Source: Nonomuraea maritima (lineage in GTDB: Bacteria; Actinomycetota; Actinomycetes; Streptosporangiales; Streptosporangiaceae). Taken from it: DNA of 33,794 bases. The translations under genes and the position numbers were made by a program. Of the stretch, positions 22,675 to 31,819 are shown in pieces (position 1 is the first letter of the stretch; each line of letters opens with the position of its first letter). The stretch lies in contig NZ_FNFB01000047.1 in the NCBI RefSeq assembly GCF_900100395.1, positions 1 to 33,794 on the forward strand. The letters are read 5' to 3'. The notes under the pieces are model-generated. The model was not told the DNA's origin. It was given only the letters and a program-made list of their open reading frames with translations, and did not search any database.

Positions 22675-23243
22675 GTGGCGGGGCGCTTGCGACCTGCGAC
22701 GAGAATCACTCCGCCGAGGGCGACCACCGCAGCGCCCACCACGAGCAGGACGCCCGGCACCCCCGTGTCGGGCCCGCCCACCGACGCGGCGGCAGCGGCG
22801 GCACCGGCGGAGGGCAGCGACGCAGCGGGCGCGGCCGACCCGACGGGCGCGGCCGCGGCCGCCTCGGGGGTGCGCAGGGTGAAGTGCAGCTCCGCGGCCA
22901 TGGGGTGGCCGTCCGAGACGACGCGGTACGCGATCGTGTACTCGCCGCCCGCCAGGCCCGGCTTCAGCCGCTGGGTCACCGTTGCCCCGGTGACCTGCGG
23001 GTCTCCGTCGGTCACCGGGACCCCGTCCGACCCGACCACGGCGACGGTGGTGCCCACCGACGGGACGTCCTCACTGAAGACCAGCTGGATGCTGGAGAGG
23101 GGCTCCGTGACGGTGGAACCGTTCTCCGGGTTGCTCGACTTGAGCATCGCGTGCGCGGAAGCAGGAGCCACCACCCCGGCGACGGCGGCGAACACGATCG
23201 CCACGAGGACGAGCAGACGGGTGATCGACGACCGGCACGCCAC
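22644..23243 (-). CDS. CopC-domain copper-resistance-like membrane-anchored protein
   Basis: A 199-residue exported protein. A signal peptide (about 1-31) ends in APASAHAML, so the mature chain begins at or next to the histidine that binds copper in CopC proteins. The CopC beta-barrel (about 30-125) contains LKSSNPENGSTV, IQLVFSED and a second histidine in VVSDGHPM. A Pro/Ala-rich linker and a C-terminal membrane helix (VPGVLLVVGAAVVALGGVIL) with an RKRP tail follow, so it is anchored outside the membrane. The GTG at 23243 has AAGGGG upstream and gives a proper signal peptide. It stands alone, without CopD. The last residues lie in a tandem repeat. Confidence 0.88.
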   Translation of the reverse strand: MACRSSITRLLVLVAIVFAAVAGVVAPASAHAMLKSSNPENGSTVTEPLSSIQLVFSEDVPSVGTTVAVVGSDGVPVTDGDPQVTGATVTQRLKPGLAGGEYTIAYRVVSDGHPMAAELHFTLRTPEAAAAAPVGSAAPAASLPSAGAAAAAASVGGPDTGVPGVLLVVGAAVVALGGVILVAGRKRPATSRPDTNPAA

Positions 23244-23485
23244 GGTGAACCCCTTGATCAGATGAGCAGTACGGACCACCGATGCACGCGCGCCGAGCAC
23301 CCGGCGCGCACGGCCGCATCGGTGCGGTCAGTCTGTCCGTGAGAGCCGACACCGACCGCGTCAAAAGGCACAGATGAGACAACGCCCTGCTGACAGGCAC
23401 CGGCGGGCCGGATGCGACACTTTCCGGTGGCGCCGAGCCGCCCTACCGGGCCGGCGCCGCACGAGCCGGCGAACGGAGAGGATCG

Positions 23486-24685
23486 TTGCCAGGGCGGAAC
23501 CCAGCCGAACGCGTCGACACGGTGGTGGTCGGTGGTGGGGCGGCTGGGCTGGCGGTGGGGTGGCAGTTGCGGCGGCGCGGGCGGTCGTTCGTGATCCTCG
23601 ACAGCGCCGCCCGGGTCGGTGACTCCTGGCGCGAGCGCTACGAGTGCCTGCGGCTGTTCACCCCGGCGGCGTTCTGCGGGCTTCCTGGCCTCCCCGTGCC
23701 GCTCCCCGCGTCGGCGCACCCGAACAAGGACGAGATCGCCGACTACCTGGAGGAGTACGCGAAGCGTTTCGAGCTCCCCGTACGGTCGGGTGTCGCCGTG
23801 ACCGCGCACCGCTGGGAGAACGGCGTCCACCGGATCGAGGCCGGCGGAACCCGCATCGATTCGGGTGTCGCCGTGACCGCGCACCGCTGGGAGAACGGCG
23901 TCCACCGGATCGAGGCCGGCGGAACCCGCATCGATTCGGGTGTCGCCGTGACCGCGCACCGCTGGGAGAACGGCGTCCACCGGATCGAGGCCGGCGGAAC
24001 CCGCATCGAGGCGGCCCGGCTGATCGTCGCGACGGGAGCGTGCAGCCGTCCCGTGATCCCGGGCTTCGCCGCGCAGCTCGACCCGGCGGTCCGCCACCTC
24101 CACTCGGCCCGGTACCGGCGGCCCGCCGACCTGCGCCCGGGGCCGGTGCTGGTCGTGGGAGCCGGTACGGCGGGCGCCGACATCGCGCTCGACCTGGCGT
24201 CCGGGCACGAGGTCCATCTGTCGGGCAGGCCCACCGGCCGGGTGCCGCTCGCCGTGGTCCGCAGCGCCGCCGTCCGCCGCCTCTACGGCGTGCGGGTGCC
24301 GCCGGGCGGGCTCGGCCGCGTCCTGACCGGCCGCCTGCTGCGGCGCGGCAGCCCACTGCGTTGGCAGACCGAGGCAGACCTGACCGCGGCCGGCATCAGG
24401 CGGGTGCCGCGCACGGCCGGCGTGCGGCACGGGCGGCCGCTGCTGGCCGACGGCCGGGTCCTGGACGTGGCGAACGTCGTCTGGTGCACCGGCCTGCGGC
24501 CCGACCTCGGGTGGCTGACCCCCGGCGCGGTCGGTCCTGACGGACGGCCGGCGCACCGGCACGGCATCTCCACCACCGTCCCTTCGCTGGGGTTCGTCGG
24601 GATGCCGTTCCAGCACACGTTCGCCTCGGGCTTCCTCGGCGGGATGTCGGACGACGCGGAGCACGTCGTACGGCGGCTGTCCTGA
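23486..24685 (+). CDS. FAD-dependent monooxygenase-like oxidoreductase with internal triplication
   Basis: A 399-residue flavoprotein of the flavin-containing monooxygenase/TrkA-like group. There are two dinucleotide-binding motifs, VVVGGGAAGLAVG (about 13-25, FAD) and VLVVGAGTAGADIA (about 221-234, NADPH), plus the ATG motif LIVATGACSRP. The TTG at 23486 is chosen because CGGAGAGGATCG precedes it. Between the FAD domain and the ATG motif, 25 residues (SGVAVTAHRWENGVHRIEAG plus GTRID) occur three times in a row. One copy fits the family, so the protein is about 50 residues too long and may fold poorly. It is divergent from the CopC-like gene. The substrate is unknown. Confidence 0.87.
   Translation: MPGRNPAERVDTVVVGGGAAGLAVGWQLRRRGRSFVILDSAARVGDSWRERYECLRLFTPAAFCGLPGLPVPLPASAHPNKDEIADYLEEYAKRFELPVRSGVAVTAHRWENGVHRIEAGGTRIDSGVAVTAHRWENGVHRIEAGGTRIDSGVAVTAHRWENGVHRIEAGGTRIEAARLIVATGACSRPVIPGFAAQLDPAVRHLHSARYRRPADLRPGPVLVVGAGTAGADIALDLASGHEVHLSGRPTGRVPLAVVRSAAVRRLYGVRVPPGGLGRVLTGRLLRRGSPLRWQTEADLTAAGIRRVPRTAGVRHGRPLLADGRVLDVANVVWCTGLRPDLGWLTPGAVGPDGRPAHRHGISTTVPSLGFVGMPFQHTFASGFLGGMSDDAEHVVRRLS
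23786..24010 (+). repeat. 75-bp in-frame tandem repeat, three near-identical copies
   Basis: Units at 23786-23860, 23861-23935 and 23936-24010. The first two are identical; the third differs only at its last base, changing the final residue from Asp to Glu. The period of 75 keeps the reading frame. Identity at every third codon position indicates very recent duplication or an assembly error. Confidence 0.97.
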
Positions 24686-24783
24686 CGGCGCGCTGTGGCG
24701 CGGATCACTCGACGGCGATCGAACTTCGTCGTCGCGGCCGCGTCCTGTGGGTGTCTGACGCACCACTCACAGGGAGAGAAGCG

Positions 24784-25680
24784 ATGCAGCGAGAAACGAC
24801 CGGCCTCCTGTCGCCCGGGACGCACGTCGTCGAGGTGGACGGCCTGAGCCAGCGCTACCACGTGTACGGGTCGGGCCCGGTCTGCCTGGCCGTGCCTGGC
24901 GGGCCCGGCGTCATCTGGGAGTCCCTGCGCACGCCGGCGCTGGAGGAGTTCCTGACCATGGTGTACGTCGAACCGCTGGGCACCGGCGGGGCGCAGCGGC
25001 TTTCTTCGCACCCCCACGGCTACACCAGGGAGCGCTACGCGCGGAACCTGCTCGGGCTGCTCGACGCGCTGTCGTTGCCCCGCGCGTACCTGCTCGGGCA
25101 CTCGCACGGCGGTTTCGTGGCCCAGTACTTCGCGCTGCGGCACCCCGACCGGCTCAGCGGCCTGGTGCTGTTCGGGAGCGCGCCGGTGACCGGTCCCGAG
25201 CACATGGCCGAGGCGGGCGCGCGGGTGCAGGAGTTCGTCGAGCGGAACGAGGGGCAGCCGGAGCTGCCCCGGGTGCTCGCCGGGCTCCAGGCCGTCGGCG
25301 GCGCGACCGACGACGAGCAGATCACCGCCGCGCTGCGCGACCTCCTCCCGGCGTACCTCGCCCACTACTGGGCGCGCGAGCACGAGTTCAAGGCCTGGCG
25401 CGAGACGCTGACCTGCACCTACATCTCGGGTCTTGACGAGGACCTGACCCCCGACACCGTCGACGACCGCGACGCCCTCCCGTCCCTCGGTGTGCCGACC
25501 CTCGTCGTGGTCGGCCGGTACGACGTGATCTGCGGCCCGCGCTGGGCGCAGGAGCTGAACGACCTGATCCCCGGCTCCCGCCTGGTCGTCCTGGAGAACA
25601 GCGGCCACCTCGCGCACGTCGAGGAACCCGAGCAGTTCGCCGCCGCGATCCGCGACTTCGTCACCGAGACGTCCGTCTGA
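24784..25680 (+). CDS. Alpha/beta hydrolase (S33 peptidase-like)
   Basis: A 298-residue alpha/beta-hydrolase. The nucleophile is S107 in GHSHGGF, the acid D247 (GRYDVICGP) and the base H275 (NSGHLAHVE). PGGPGV near residue 40 supplies the oxyanion hole and resembles the prolyl-aminopeptidase (S33) subgroup. There is no signal peptide, so it acts in the cytoplasm. The ATG at 24784 has GGGAGAG upstream; a small inverted repeat (CCTGTG 24744-24749, CACAGG 24768-24773) overlaps that leader. It follows the flavoprotein gene by 98 bases on the same strand. The real substrate (peptide, ester or lactone) cannot be told. Confidence 0.9.
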   Translation: MQRETTGLLSPGTHVVEVDGLSQRYHVYGSGPVCLAVPGGPGVIWESLRTPALEEFLTMVYVEPLGTGGAQRLSSHPHGYTRERYARNLLGLLDALSLPRAYLLGHSHGGFVAQYFALRHPDRLSGLVLFGSAPVTGPEHMAEAGARVQEFVERNEGQPELPRVLAGLQAVGGATDDEQITAALRDLLPAYLAHYWAREHEFKAWRETLTCTYISGLDEDLTPDTVDDRDALPSLGVPTLVVVGRYDVICGPRWAQELNDLIPGSRLVVLENSGHLAHVEEPEQFAAAIRDFVTETSV

Positions 25681-25685
25681 CAACC

Positions 25686-25710
25686 GGGGCGAGCAGATCC
25701 TGCTCGCCCC
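25686..25710 (+). terminator. Perfect hairpin terminator after the hydrolase gene
   Basis: GGGGCGAGCAG (25686-25696) pairs perfectly with CTGCTCGCCCC (25700-25710) over a three-base loop, starting five bases after the stop codon. It isolates the hydrolase gene from the subtilase downstream. Confidence 0.8.
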
Positions 25711-25816
25711 ACACCCGCCCGCCCCCACACCCCAGCGCAGGCCCTCGCCCGTCCTGAGGGGATGTGGCCCGTTCTGTCGGCCCGAGCCCGGCGTGACACC
25801 TCCGGCCCGTCAAGAT

Positions 25817-25844
25817 TCTTCGCTGTAACAAATGCCTGCGAAGA
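25817..25844 (+). promoter_or_regulatory. Inverted repeat in the subtilase promoter region
   Basis: TCTTCGC (25817-25823) and GCGAAGA (25838-25844) flank an AT-rich 14-base spacer containing TAACAAATG. It lies about 40 bases before the TTG start of the secreted protease and is a plausible operator or promoter-proximal site. No regulator can be named. Confidence 0.35.
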
Positions 25845-25881
25845 TCTGGGGGTTTGTCCTAATTGATCGGAGACAAGGGCC

Positions 25882-28800
25882 TTGACCGTTCATCCCTTCC
25901 GCCGGCGTGCGCTGGCGGTGGGCGCGTTAATCGCCGTGACGCTCGGGTCGGCCGCACCGGCCACCGCCGCGTCCGGAGCCGCACCCCCCACCGCACCCCC
26001 CACCGCGCCGAAGCCGGCGCCGACCGCCTCCGGCGGTTCACGCACCATCACTCTCATCAACGGTGACAAGGTCACCGTCGCCGCCGTCGGCGGCGTCACC
26101 ACCACCGCGGTCCACGACCCGAACGGCCGGCCGGTCGGAGCCCAGGTCGTCACCGTCGGCAAGGACACCTACGTCTACCCCGACGCGGTGGCCCCGTACA
26201 TCGGCGCAGGTCTCCTCGACGAGCAGCTGTTCAACGTGACGCAGCTGATCGCGGACGGCTACGACGACGCCAAGGTCGATCGACTCCCCCTGATCGTCAG
26301 CTACACGGACGAGGCGGCGCGCGCGAAGAGCACGTCCCTGCCCGAGGGCGCCGTACCCGTCCGCCCCCTCACGAGCGTCGGCGGCGCCGCGATCGAGCAG
26401 CGCCGCGACCAGGCCGAGGAGTTCTGGACGGCCCTCACCGGCGGCGCGTCCGCCGAGCGGCGCAAGGCGTCCGGCGTCCCGTCGTTCACCGGCGGCATCG
26501 CGAAGGTCTGGCTGGACGGCAAGGTGCACGCCACCCTGGCCGACTCCACCGCCCAGATCGGCGCGCCCGCCGTGTGGTCGAGCGGCAACACCGGCGAGGG
26601 CGTCCCGGTGGCCGTCCTCGACACGGGCGTGGACGCCGAGCACCCCGACCTGGCCGGCCAGCTGGACGCCACGCGCAGCTTCGTCCCCGACGAGGACGTG
26701 ATCGACCGCGTGGGCCACGGCACCCACGTCGCCTCGACGATCGCCGGCACCGGCGCCGCATCGGACGGCAAGGAGCGCGGCGTCGCGCCGGGCGCCCGGC
26801 TGCACATCGGCAAGGTGCTCAACAACGCGGGCGAGGGCCAGGACTCCTGGATCATCGCCGGCATGGAGTGGGCCGCCCGCGAGGAGCACGCCAAGGTCAT
26901 CAGCATGAGCCTCGGCAGCGGCCCCACCGACGGCACCGACCCGAAGAGCGAGGCCGTCAACCGGCTGAGCGCCGAGACCGGCGCGCTGTTCACCGTCGCG
27001 GCCGGCAACTCGGGCCCGGACATGCAGTCCGTCGCCTCCCCCGGCACGGCCGACGCCGCGCTCACCGTGGGCGCCGTGGACTCGCTCGACCGGCTCGCCG
27101 TGTTCTCCAGCCGCGGCCCGCGCCGCGGTGACAACGGCCTCAAGCCGGAGATCACCGCCCCGGGCGTGGGCGTCGTCGCCGCCCGCTCGCAGTACGCGCA
27201 GGAGGGCGAGGGCCCGTACCTGACGATGGACGGCACCTCGATGGCGACGCCGCACGTGGCGGGCGCCGCCGCGCTGCTCGCCGCCCAGCACCCCGACTGG
27301 AACGGGCAGCAGCTCAAGGACGCCCTGCTCAGCACCAGCAAGATCACCCGTCAGTACGACGCCTACTGGGCCGGTTCGGGCCGCGTCGACGTCGCCGCCG
27401 CGGCGTCGGCCACCGTCTTCGCCACCGGTGTCGACTTCACGGGCCTGCGCTGGCCGTACACGCCGGGGCAGAAGGTCGAGAAGGAGATCGTCTACACCAA
27501 CACCGGCGACGCCCCCGTCACCCTCGACCTGGCCGTCAACGCGCCGACCGCGCCCGAGGGCCTGTTCACCCTGTCGGCCTCCCAGGTCACGGTGCCGGCC
27601 CACGGGACCGACAAGGTCACCGTGACGGTCAACCTGGACAGCGCGGACGACGACACCTACGCCAACGGCTCGGTGGTCGCGACCGGGCCGGACGGCACCC
27701 CCATGGTGCACACCCTGGTCGGGATGAACAAGGAGGGCCGGCGGATCGGCCTGTCCGTCCGCACCAAGGACCGTGACGGCAGCGGCCTGCCGGGCGACAT
27801 CCTGGTGAAGGAGATCACCCACGACACCGCGCCGAAGCTCTACTCGATCGACGAGTCCGGGCAGCTCGACCTGCAGCTGCCGCCCGGCACGTACAGCCTC
27901 CTCATGTACGCCGACGTCGAGGGCGTGCACGGCCCGTCGTCGCTCGGGCGGGCGGCCCTGGTGGCGCCCGAGGTCGTCCTGGCGGACGCTGACCAGACGG
28001 TCACGCTGAACGCCGCCGACCTGCGCCAGGCCAAGGCGATCACGCCGAAGGAGGCCGCCACGGAGGAGTTCCGCGTCGACTACCACCGGTCATATCCGGA
28101 CATGTATCCGCTCAACGACAACTACATCATCGGCCACGAGTACGACAGCGTCTGGGTGACCCCGACCAAGAAGAAGGTCAGCCAGGGCACGTTCGGTCTC
28201 GGCGTCCGCTGGAGCATGGTCGAACCGCCGCTGACCCTCAGCGGGAACGGCGACGACTACGACGACTTCCGCCTGCAGGCCGGGTCCGCGTACCCGGCAG
28301 AGGGCAAGAACAAGGAGCAGACGGCCTTCGCCGGCAACGGCACGCCCGCCGAGTTCGCCCAGGCCAAGGTGCGCGACAAGGTCGCCGTCGTCCGGCACAA
28401 CGCCGACGTCCCCGCGACGGAGCAGGCCGACGCGGCCGCCGCCGCAGGGGCGAAGCTGCTCGTCATCGTCAACGACGGCCTCGGCCGCCTGGACGCCTGG
28501 CTGGAAGTGGAGGACGCGAAGACGCCCCTGCCCGTCGTCTCGCTCGGCCGCGACCAGGGCGAGAAGCTGATCTCCCAGCTCGCCCGCGGACGCGACAAGT
28601 TCACCGTCGAGTCGCACCCTGCCCCGGACTACGTGTACGACCTGGTCCAGCGGTACGAGGGCACGATCCCGTCGAAGCTCACCTACGAGCCGTCCTCCCG
28701 CGACCTCGCCCGAGTCGACGTGGACTTCCGCAACCCGGTCGCCGGCGACGGCGTCTTCATGCGCTACGACATCTCCCCCCTGCAGCCGGGCAACGCCCTC

Positions 28801-29628
28801 GGCGGTGCGATCGTCCCGATCACGACGCAGGGCACGCGTACGGACTGGCTCGGCGGCAGCGACCAGTGGATGGAGTCGGCCGTCGCGCTGCCGATCACCG
28901 AGGCGTCCGACGTGCTCACCTACCAGGCGGGCAAGAAGGCCGAGACGACCTGGTTCGGGCCCGTCATCCGGCCGCGCCTGCTCCAGCAGAACATCAACGC
29001 GGGCGTGCCGGTGATCTACGGCGACTACCTGACGGCCTACACCATGCCGTCGTGGGGCGACGCCGACCCGCGCCACTCGGGCATCGCCTGGGACGGCGAG
29101 ATCAGCTGGGTGGCCGGCCTGTACCAGGGCGACCAGCTCATCTCCGAGGGGCTCGGCGGCAGCGTGGAAGGCACCCTCACGCCCGGCCCGACGCCGGTGC
29201 GGCTGGTTCTCACGACCACCCAGAAGGTCGACATCTCGCCGTACTCGCCGCAGACGAGGACCGAGTGGACGTTCGGCTTCACCAAGGTCGAGGAGACTCC
29301 GCAGCAGCCGCCGCTGATCCAGCTCGACTACGGGGTCGACACGGACCTCGCCGGCACGGCCAAGCGCCACTCCGACATCGAGGTCACGGCGTCCCACCTC
29401 AAGAACGCGAACGGCGCGGGGAAGATCCGCGACATCGGCCTGGAGCTGTCGTACGACGACGGCGCCACCTGGCAGAAGGCCGACAAGCCGAAGGAGAAGG
29501 ACGGCGTCTGGCGCTTCACCATGAAGGCCCCCAAGTCGGCGCGGTTCGCCACGCTCCGCACCACAGCCCAGGACGCATCCGGCAACACCGTCACCCAGAC
29601 GGTCACCCGAGCCTTCGGCCTGCGCTGA
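25882..29628 (+). CDS. Large secreted subtilisin-like (S8) serine protease
   Basis: A 1248-residue secreted subtilase. A signal peptide (about 1-30: FRRRALAVGALIAVTLGSAA) is followed by a prodomain (about 45-215) and a catalytic domain with D247 (VLDTGVDAEHPDL), H279 (GHGTHVAS), N376 (AAGNSGPD) and S453 (DGTSMATPHVAG). C-terminal regions include an Ig-like stretch after about 520, a protease-associated-like segment (about 830-910: VRDKVAVVRHNAD and LPVVSLGRDQGEKL) and a final beta-rich domain. All catalytic residues are present, so it should be an active extracellular protease. The TTG at 25882 is preferred for GGAGA upstream and the full signal peptide. A strong terminator follows. Confidence 0.93.
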   Translation: MTVHPFRRRALAVGALIAVTLGSAAPATAASGAAPPTAPPTAPKPAPTASGGSRTITLINGDKVTVAAVGGVTTTAVHDPNGRPVGAQVVTVGKDTYVYPDAVAPYIGAGLLDEQLFNVTQLIADGYDDAKVDRLPLIVSYTDEAARAKSTSLPEGAVPVRPLTSVGGAAIEQRRDQAEEFWTALTGGASAERRKASGVPSFTGGIAKVWLDGKVHATLADSTAQIGAPAVWSSGNTGEGVPVAVLDTGVDAEHPDLAGQLDATRSFVPDEDVIDRVGHGTHVASTIAGTGAASDGKERGVAPGARLHIGKVLNNAGEGQDSWIIAGMEWAAREEHAKVISMSLGSGPTDGTDPKSEAVNRLSAETGALFTVAAGNSGPDMQSVASPGTADAALTVGAVDSLDRLAVFSSRGPRRGDNGLKPEITAPGVGVVAARSQYAQEGEGPYLTMDGTSMATPHVAGAAALLAAQHPDWNGQQLKDALLSTSKITRQYDAYWAGSGRVDVAAAASATVFATGVDFTGLRWPYTPGQKVEKEIVYTNTGDAPVTLDLAVNAPTAPEGLFTLSASQVTVPAHGTDKVTVTVNLDSADDDTYANGSVVATGPDGTPMVHTLVGMNKEGRRIGLSVRTKDRDGSGLPGDILVKEITHDTAPKLYSIDESGQLDLQLPPGTYSLLMYADVEGVHGPSSLGRAALVAPEVVLADADQTVTLNAADLRQAKAITPKEAATEEFRVDYHRSYPDMYPLNDNYIIGHEYDSVWVTPTKKKVSQGTFGLGVRWSMVEPPLTLSGNGDDYDDFRLQAGSAYPAEGKNKEQTAFAGNGTPAEFAQAKVRDKVAVVRHNADVPATEQADAAAAAGAKLLVIVNDGLGRLDAWLEVEDAKTPLPVVSLGRDQGEKLISQLARGRDKFTVESHPAPDYVYDLVQRYEGTIPSKLTYEPSSRDLARVDVDFRNPVAGDGVFMRYDISPLQPGNALGGAIVPITTQGTRTDWLGGSDQWMESAVALPITEASDVLTYQAGKKAETTWFGPVIRPRLLQQNINAGVPVIYGDYLTAYTMPSWGDADPRHSGIAWDGEISWVAGLYQGDQLISEGLGGSVEGTLTPGPTPVRLVLTTTQKVDISPYSPQTRTEWTFGFTKVEETPQQPPLIQLDYGVDTDLAGTAKRHSDIEVTASHLKNANGAGKIRDIGLELSYDDGATWQKADKPKEKDGVWRFTMKAPKSARFATLRTTAQDASGNTVTQTVTRAFGLR

Positions 29629-29640
29629 CCCCATGACCGT

Positions 29641-29671
29641 ACGGCCCCGGGACGAAAAGTCCCGGGGCCGT
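29641..29671. terminator. Perfect bidirectional terminator between subtilase and NACHT genes
   Basis: A 13-base stem, ACGGCCCCGGGAC (29641-29653) with GTCCCGGGGCCGT (29659-29671), closes on a GAAAA loop. It lies between two convergent genes, 9 to 13 bases from each stop. Confidence 0.85.
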
Positions 29672-29679
29672 CCGCGTCC

Positions 29680-31737
29680 TCACGGGCTGCGCACGAGGTG
29701 GTCCTGCAGCTCGCGGTGCCGGAACTGGTACGCGATCCCGGCCGTGCGCAGCAGCCCCGCGTCGTAGCCCCACCGCAGGAACCGCCCCAGCCGCCAGGGC
29801 AGCCAGCGCCTGTTCCAGCGTCGGGTGCACAGCAGGAACGCGACGTACCGCAGCGCCAGGTTCCCCGTGGCGGGCACCACCAGCAACCAGCTCACCACGA
29901 ACATCACGCCGCCCAGCGCCAAGCCGTCGGCGAGCCAGAGCGCGACCCCGAGCGTCACGCCGATGCAGGCCGCGGACCCGAGCAGCAGGACGACGTCGGT
30001 GCGCAGGACCTCCCAGGGCCGCCTCACCCGCGGGACGGGCGGCTCCAGGAAGAACCCCAGCGCCAGTCCGGCCGGGAGACCCGCCCCCAGCCCTGCGGCG
30101 AGACCGGCCGCGAACCCGCGCCCTGCCGCGTACTCGAGGAAGATCCCGCAGCAGACCCCGATGACCAGCCCTGCACCAGCCGTGCGCCCGACCTGTCCGG
30201 CGAACCTGCGCCGGCCGGCCCTCGTCATGAGCGGACGCCGGTTCACATCCTTCGGGCGGTGCCAGACGACCCTCCAGCCGTCCCAGACCAGGAAGACCAT
30301 CACGGGCGGAATCACCAGGAGCCAGGGGTGGCGGCTGAGCGACACCTCGCCGCCCGCCGACAGTGTCACGGCGACGACGAGCGCGTAGAGCCCCGACCAA
30401 AGCGTCGCGCAGGCGGCGGCGACCGCGATCCTGACGCGATGGCGGCCGGCCAGGGGCCACAGCTCGTGCGGCACGATGTCGGTGCCCGACAGCACCCGTC
30501 CGCCCAGGCTGGGCATGGCCTCGAGGTTGGCGTTCAGGTGCCGGGCCAGTTCCGACAGCCACCGACGCACCCGCTCGGGGCCCACGTCGCCGGGCGGCCG
30601 CAGCCGTGCGACGGCGGCCGGGACCAGCAGACCCAGCAGGTGGTCACGGATCGCCTCAGGGGTGTCGAGCCCGGCGCCGGTCAGCTCCGCGGGATCGCGG
30701 GAGAACCCGTCGGCGAGCGGGTCCCGCCATTCGTAGACGTCGGCGGCCAGCGTGAGCTGCCACGGAGTGGAGAGCGCCTCGGCCAGTGGGCCGTCCGGAT
30801 CGGCCCGCAGCCTGGCGAGCACCGGAGCCCAGCGGCCGGGGAGGGCGGCGCGGCCGGCCAGGTAGCGGCCGGCCTGTGCCGCGGTGACGGGGACGATCTC
30901 CACCGTGGCGGCGTCACGCACCCATAAGTGCACGCCCGCGAGTGCCTGGAGCGTGGTGCTGCGGCAGGTCAGCACCACGGCTCCCGCGCCGGAGACGTCC
31001 TGGTAGGCGTTCACCGCGCGCAGCACCTGTCCGGCCCTCGACGCGTACCCCGGTCGCTCGGCGCGGTCGAGCTCGTCCAGCCCGTCGATCACCGGCGTCA
31101 CCATCCGTGCCGCCACCAGCGCCCGCGCGGACTCCGCCGGGAGGCCGTAGACCTGCTGGAGGTGGTGGAGCAGCCAGGTCTCCACCGCCGTGGCGGTCTC
31201 CTGACCGGTGTCCAGGGAGGCGGCCGAGAGCCGTACCGGCACCGGATCGCCGGGACCGCGTCGGCGGAGCAGTCTACGGACGAGCTCCAGAGCGAGGAAG
31301 GTCTTACCCGCACCCGGCGCCCCGGCGATCACCATGCGGCGCGGCGACAGGGTCTCGTAGTAGTCCACGACCTGCGACAGGTCGCTGCCCGTCGCGGCGC
31401 CGGCGGCGTTGTGCGCGGAAGCCGGGCGGAGAAGGAACCGTACGGTGATCTCCGTGCCGGCGTCTCCCAGCAGGTGCCGGTGGGCGGTGTTCGCCTCGTC
31501 CAGGACGTCCACGAGCAGGTGCGCGGCGGCGGCGGTCACGTCCCGGTGCTGCCACCGGGACGCGCGCACGGCCATCTGGACGGAGAAGACGCTCACCGCC
31601 AGCGCGAGCAGGGCGACGGTGGCGCTGACCGGGTCGAACCCGCCGGGTCGCGAGCCGGGGAGCGCGACGACGGCCATCACGACGGCGGCCGTGGCGGCCG
31701 CGAACCCGCCGAACCCCCACCACCGCCCTGGCCTCAT
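29680..31737 (-). CDS. NACHT-domain NTPase with N- and C-terminal membrane segments
   Basis: A 685-residue protein. Two N-terminal helices (about 7-26 and 37-57) precede a NACHT-type STAND ATPase with Walker A GAPGAGKT (139-146), Walker B PVIDGLDE (215-222) and a sensor VLTCRS near 260. A winged-helix region follows (about 330-420). The C-terminal 240 residues hold about six to eight hydrophobic helices, and the tail ends FRHRELQDHLV, common in actinomycete NACHT proteins. There are no LRR, WD40 or TPR sensor repeats. STAND proteins are signalling switches, and some bacterial NACHT proteins defend against phage. The ATG at 31737 was chosen; a GTG at 31773 is in frame. Confidence 0.85.
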   Translation of the reverse strand: MRPGRWWGFGGFAAATAAVVMAVVALPGSRPGGFDPVSATVALLALAVSVFSVQMAVRASRWQHRDVTAAAAHLLVDVLDEANTAHRHLLGDAGTEITVRFLLRPASAHNAAGAATGSDLSQVVDYYETLSPRRMVIAGAPGAGKTFLALELVRRLLRRRGPGDPVPVRLSAASLDTGQETATAVETWLLHHLQQVYGLPAESARALVAARMVTPVIDGLDELDRAERPGYASRAGQVLRAVNAYQDVSGAGAVVLTCRSTTLQALAGVHLWVRDAATVEIVPVTAAQAGRYLAGRAALPGRWAPVLARLRADPDGPLAEALSTPWQLTLAADVYEWRDPLADGFSRDPAELTGAGLDTPEAIRDHLLGLLVPAAVARLRPPGDVGPERVRRWLSELARHLNANLEAMPSLGGRVLSGTDIVPHELWPLAGRHRVRIAVAAACATLWSGLYALVVAVTLSAGGEVSLSRHPWLLVIPPVMVFLVWDGWRVVWHRPKDVNRRPLMTRAGRRRFAGQVGRTAGAGLVIGVCCGIFLEYAAGRGFAAGLAAGLGAGLPAGLALGFFLEPPVPRVRRPWEVLRTDVVLLLGSAACIGVTLGVALWLADGLALGGVMFVVSWLLVVPATGNLALRYVAFLLCTRRWNRRWLPWRLGRFLRWGYDAGLLRTAGIAYQFRHRELQDHLVRSP

Positions 31738-31792
31738 GCCTAGATCATGACCCGCGAGCCCGCACGACGACACCCGAGGCCCGTAAGAAGGC

Positions 31793-31819
31793 GTCCCGTG
31801 CTGTCGGGTGTTACGGGAC
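31793..31819 (-). terminator. Possible terminator at the end of the aldo/keto reductase gene
   Basis: GTCCCGT (31793-31799) pairs with ACGGGAC (31813-31819) over a 13-base loop. It overlaps the aldo/keto reductase stop codon and lies upstream of the NACHT start. The stem is short. Confidence 0.3.

Noticed and set aside
22400..22882. Plus-strand frame upstream of and opposite the CopC-like gene
   Set aside because: There is no ribosome site, the composition is Arg/Gly-rich low complexity, and it runs through the tandem repeats and antisense to copC.
24744..24773. Inverted repeat before the hydrolase start as a riboswitch or operator
   Set aside because: The arms are only six bases; it is mentioned with the gene but is too weak to call on its own.
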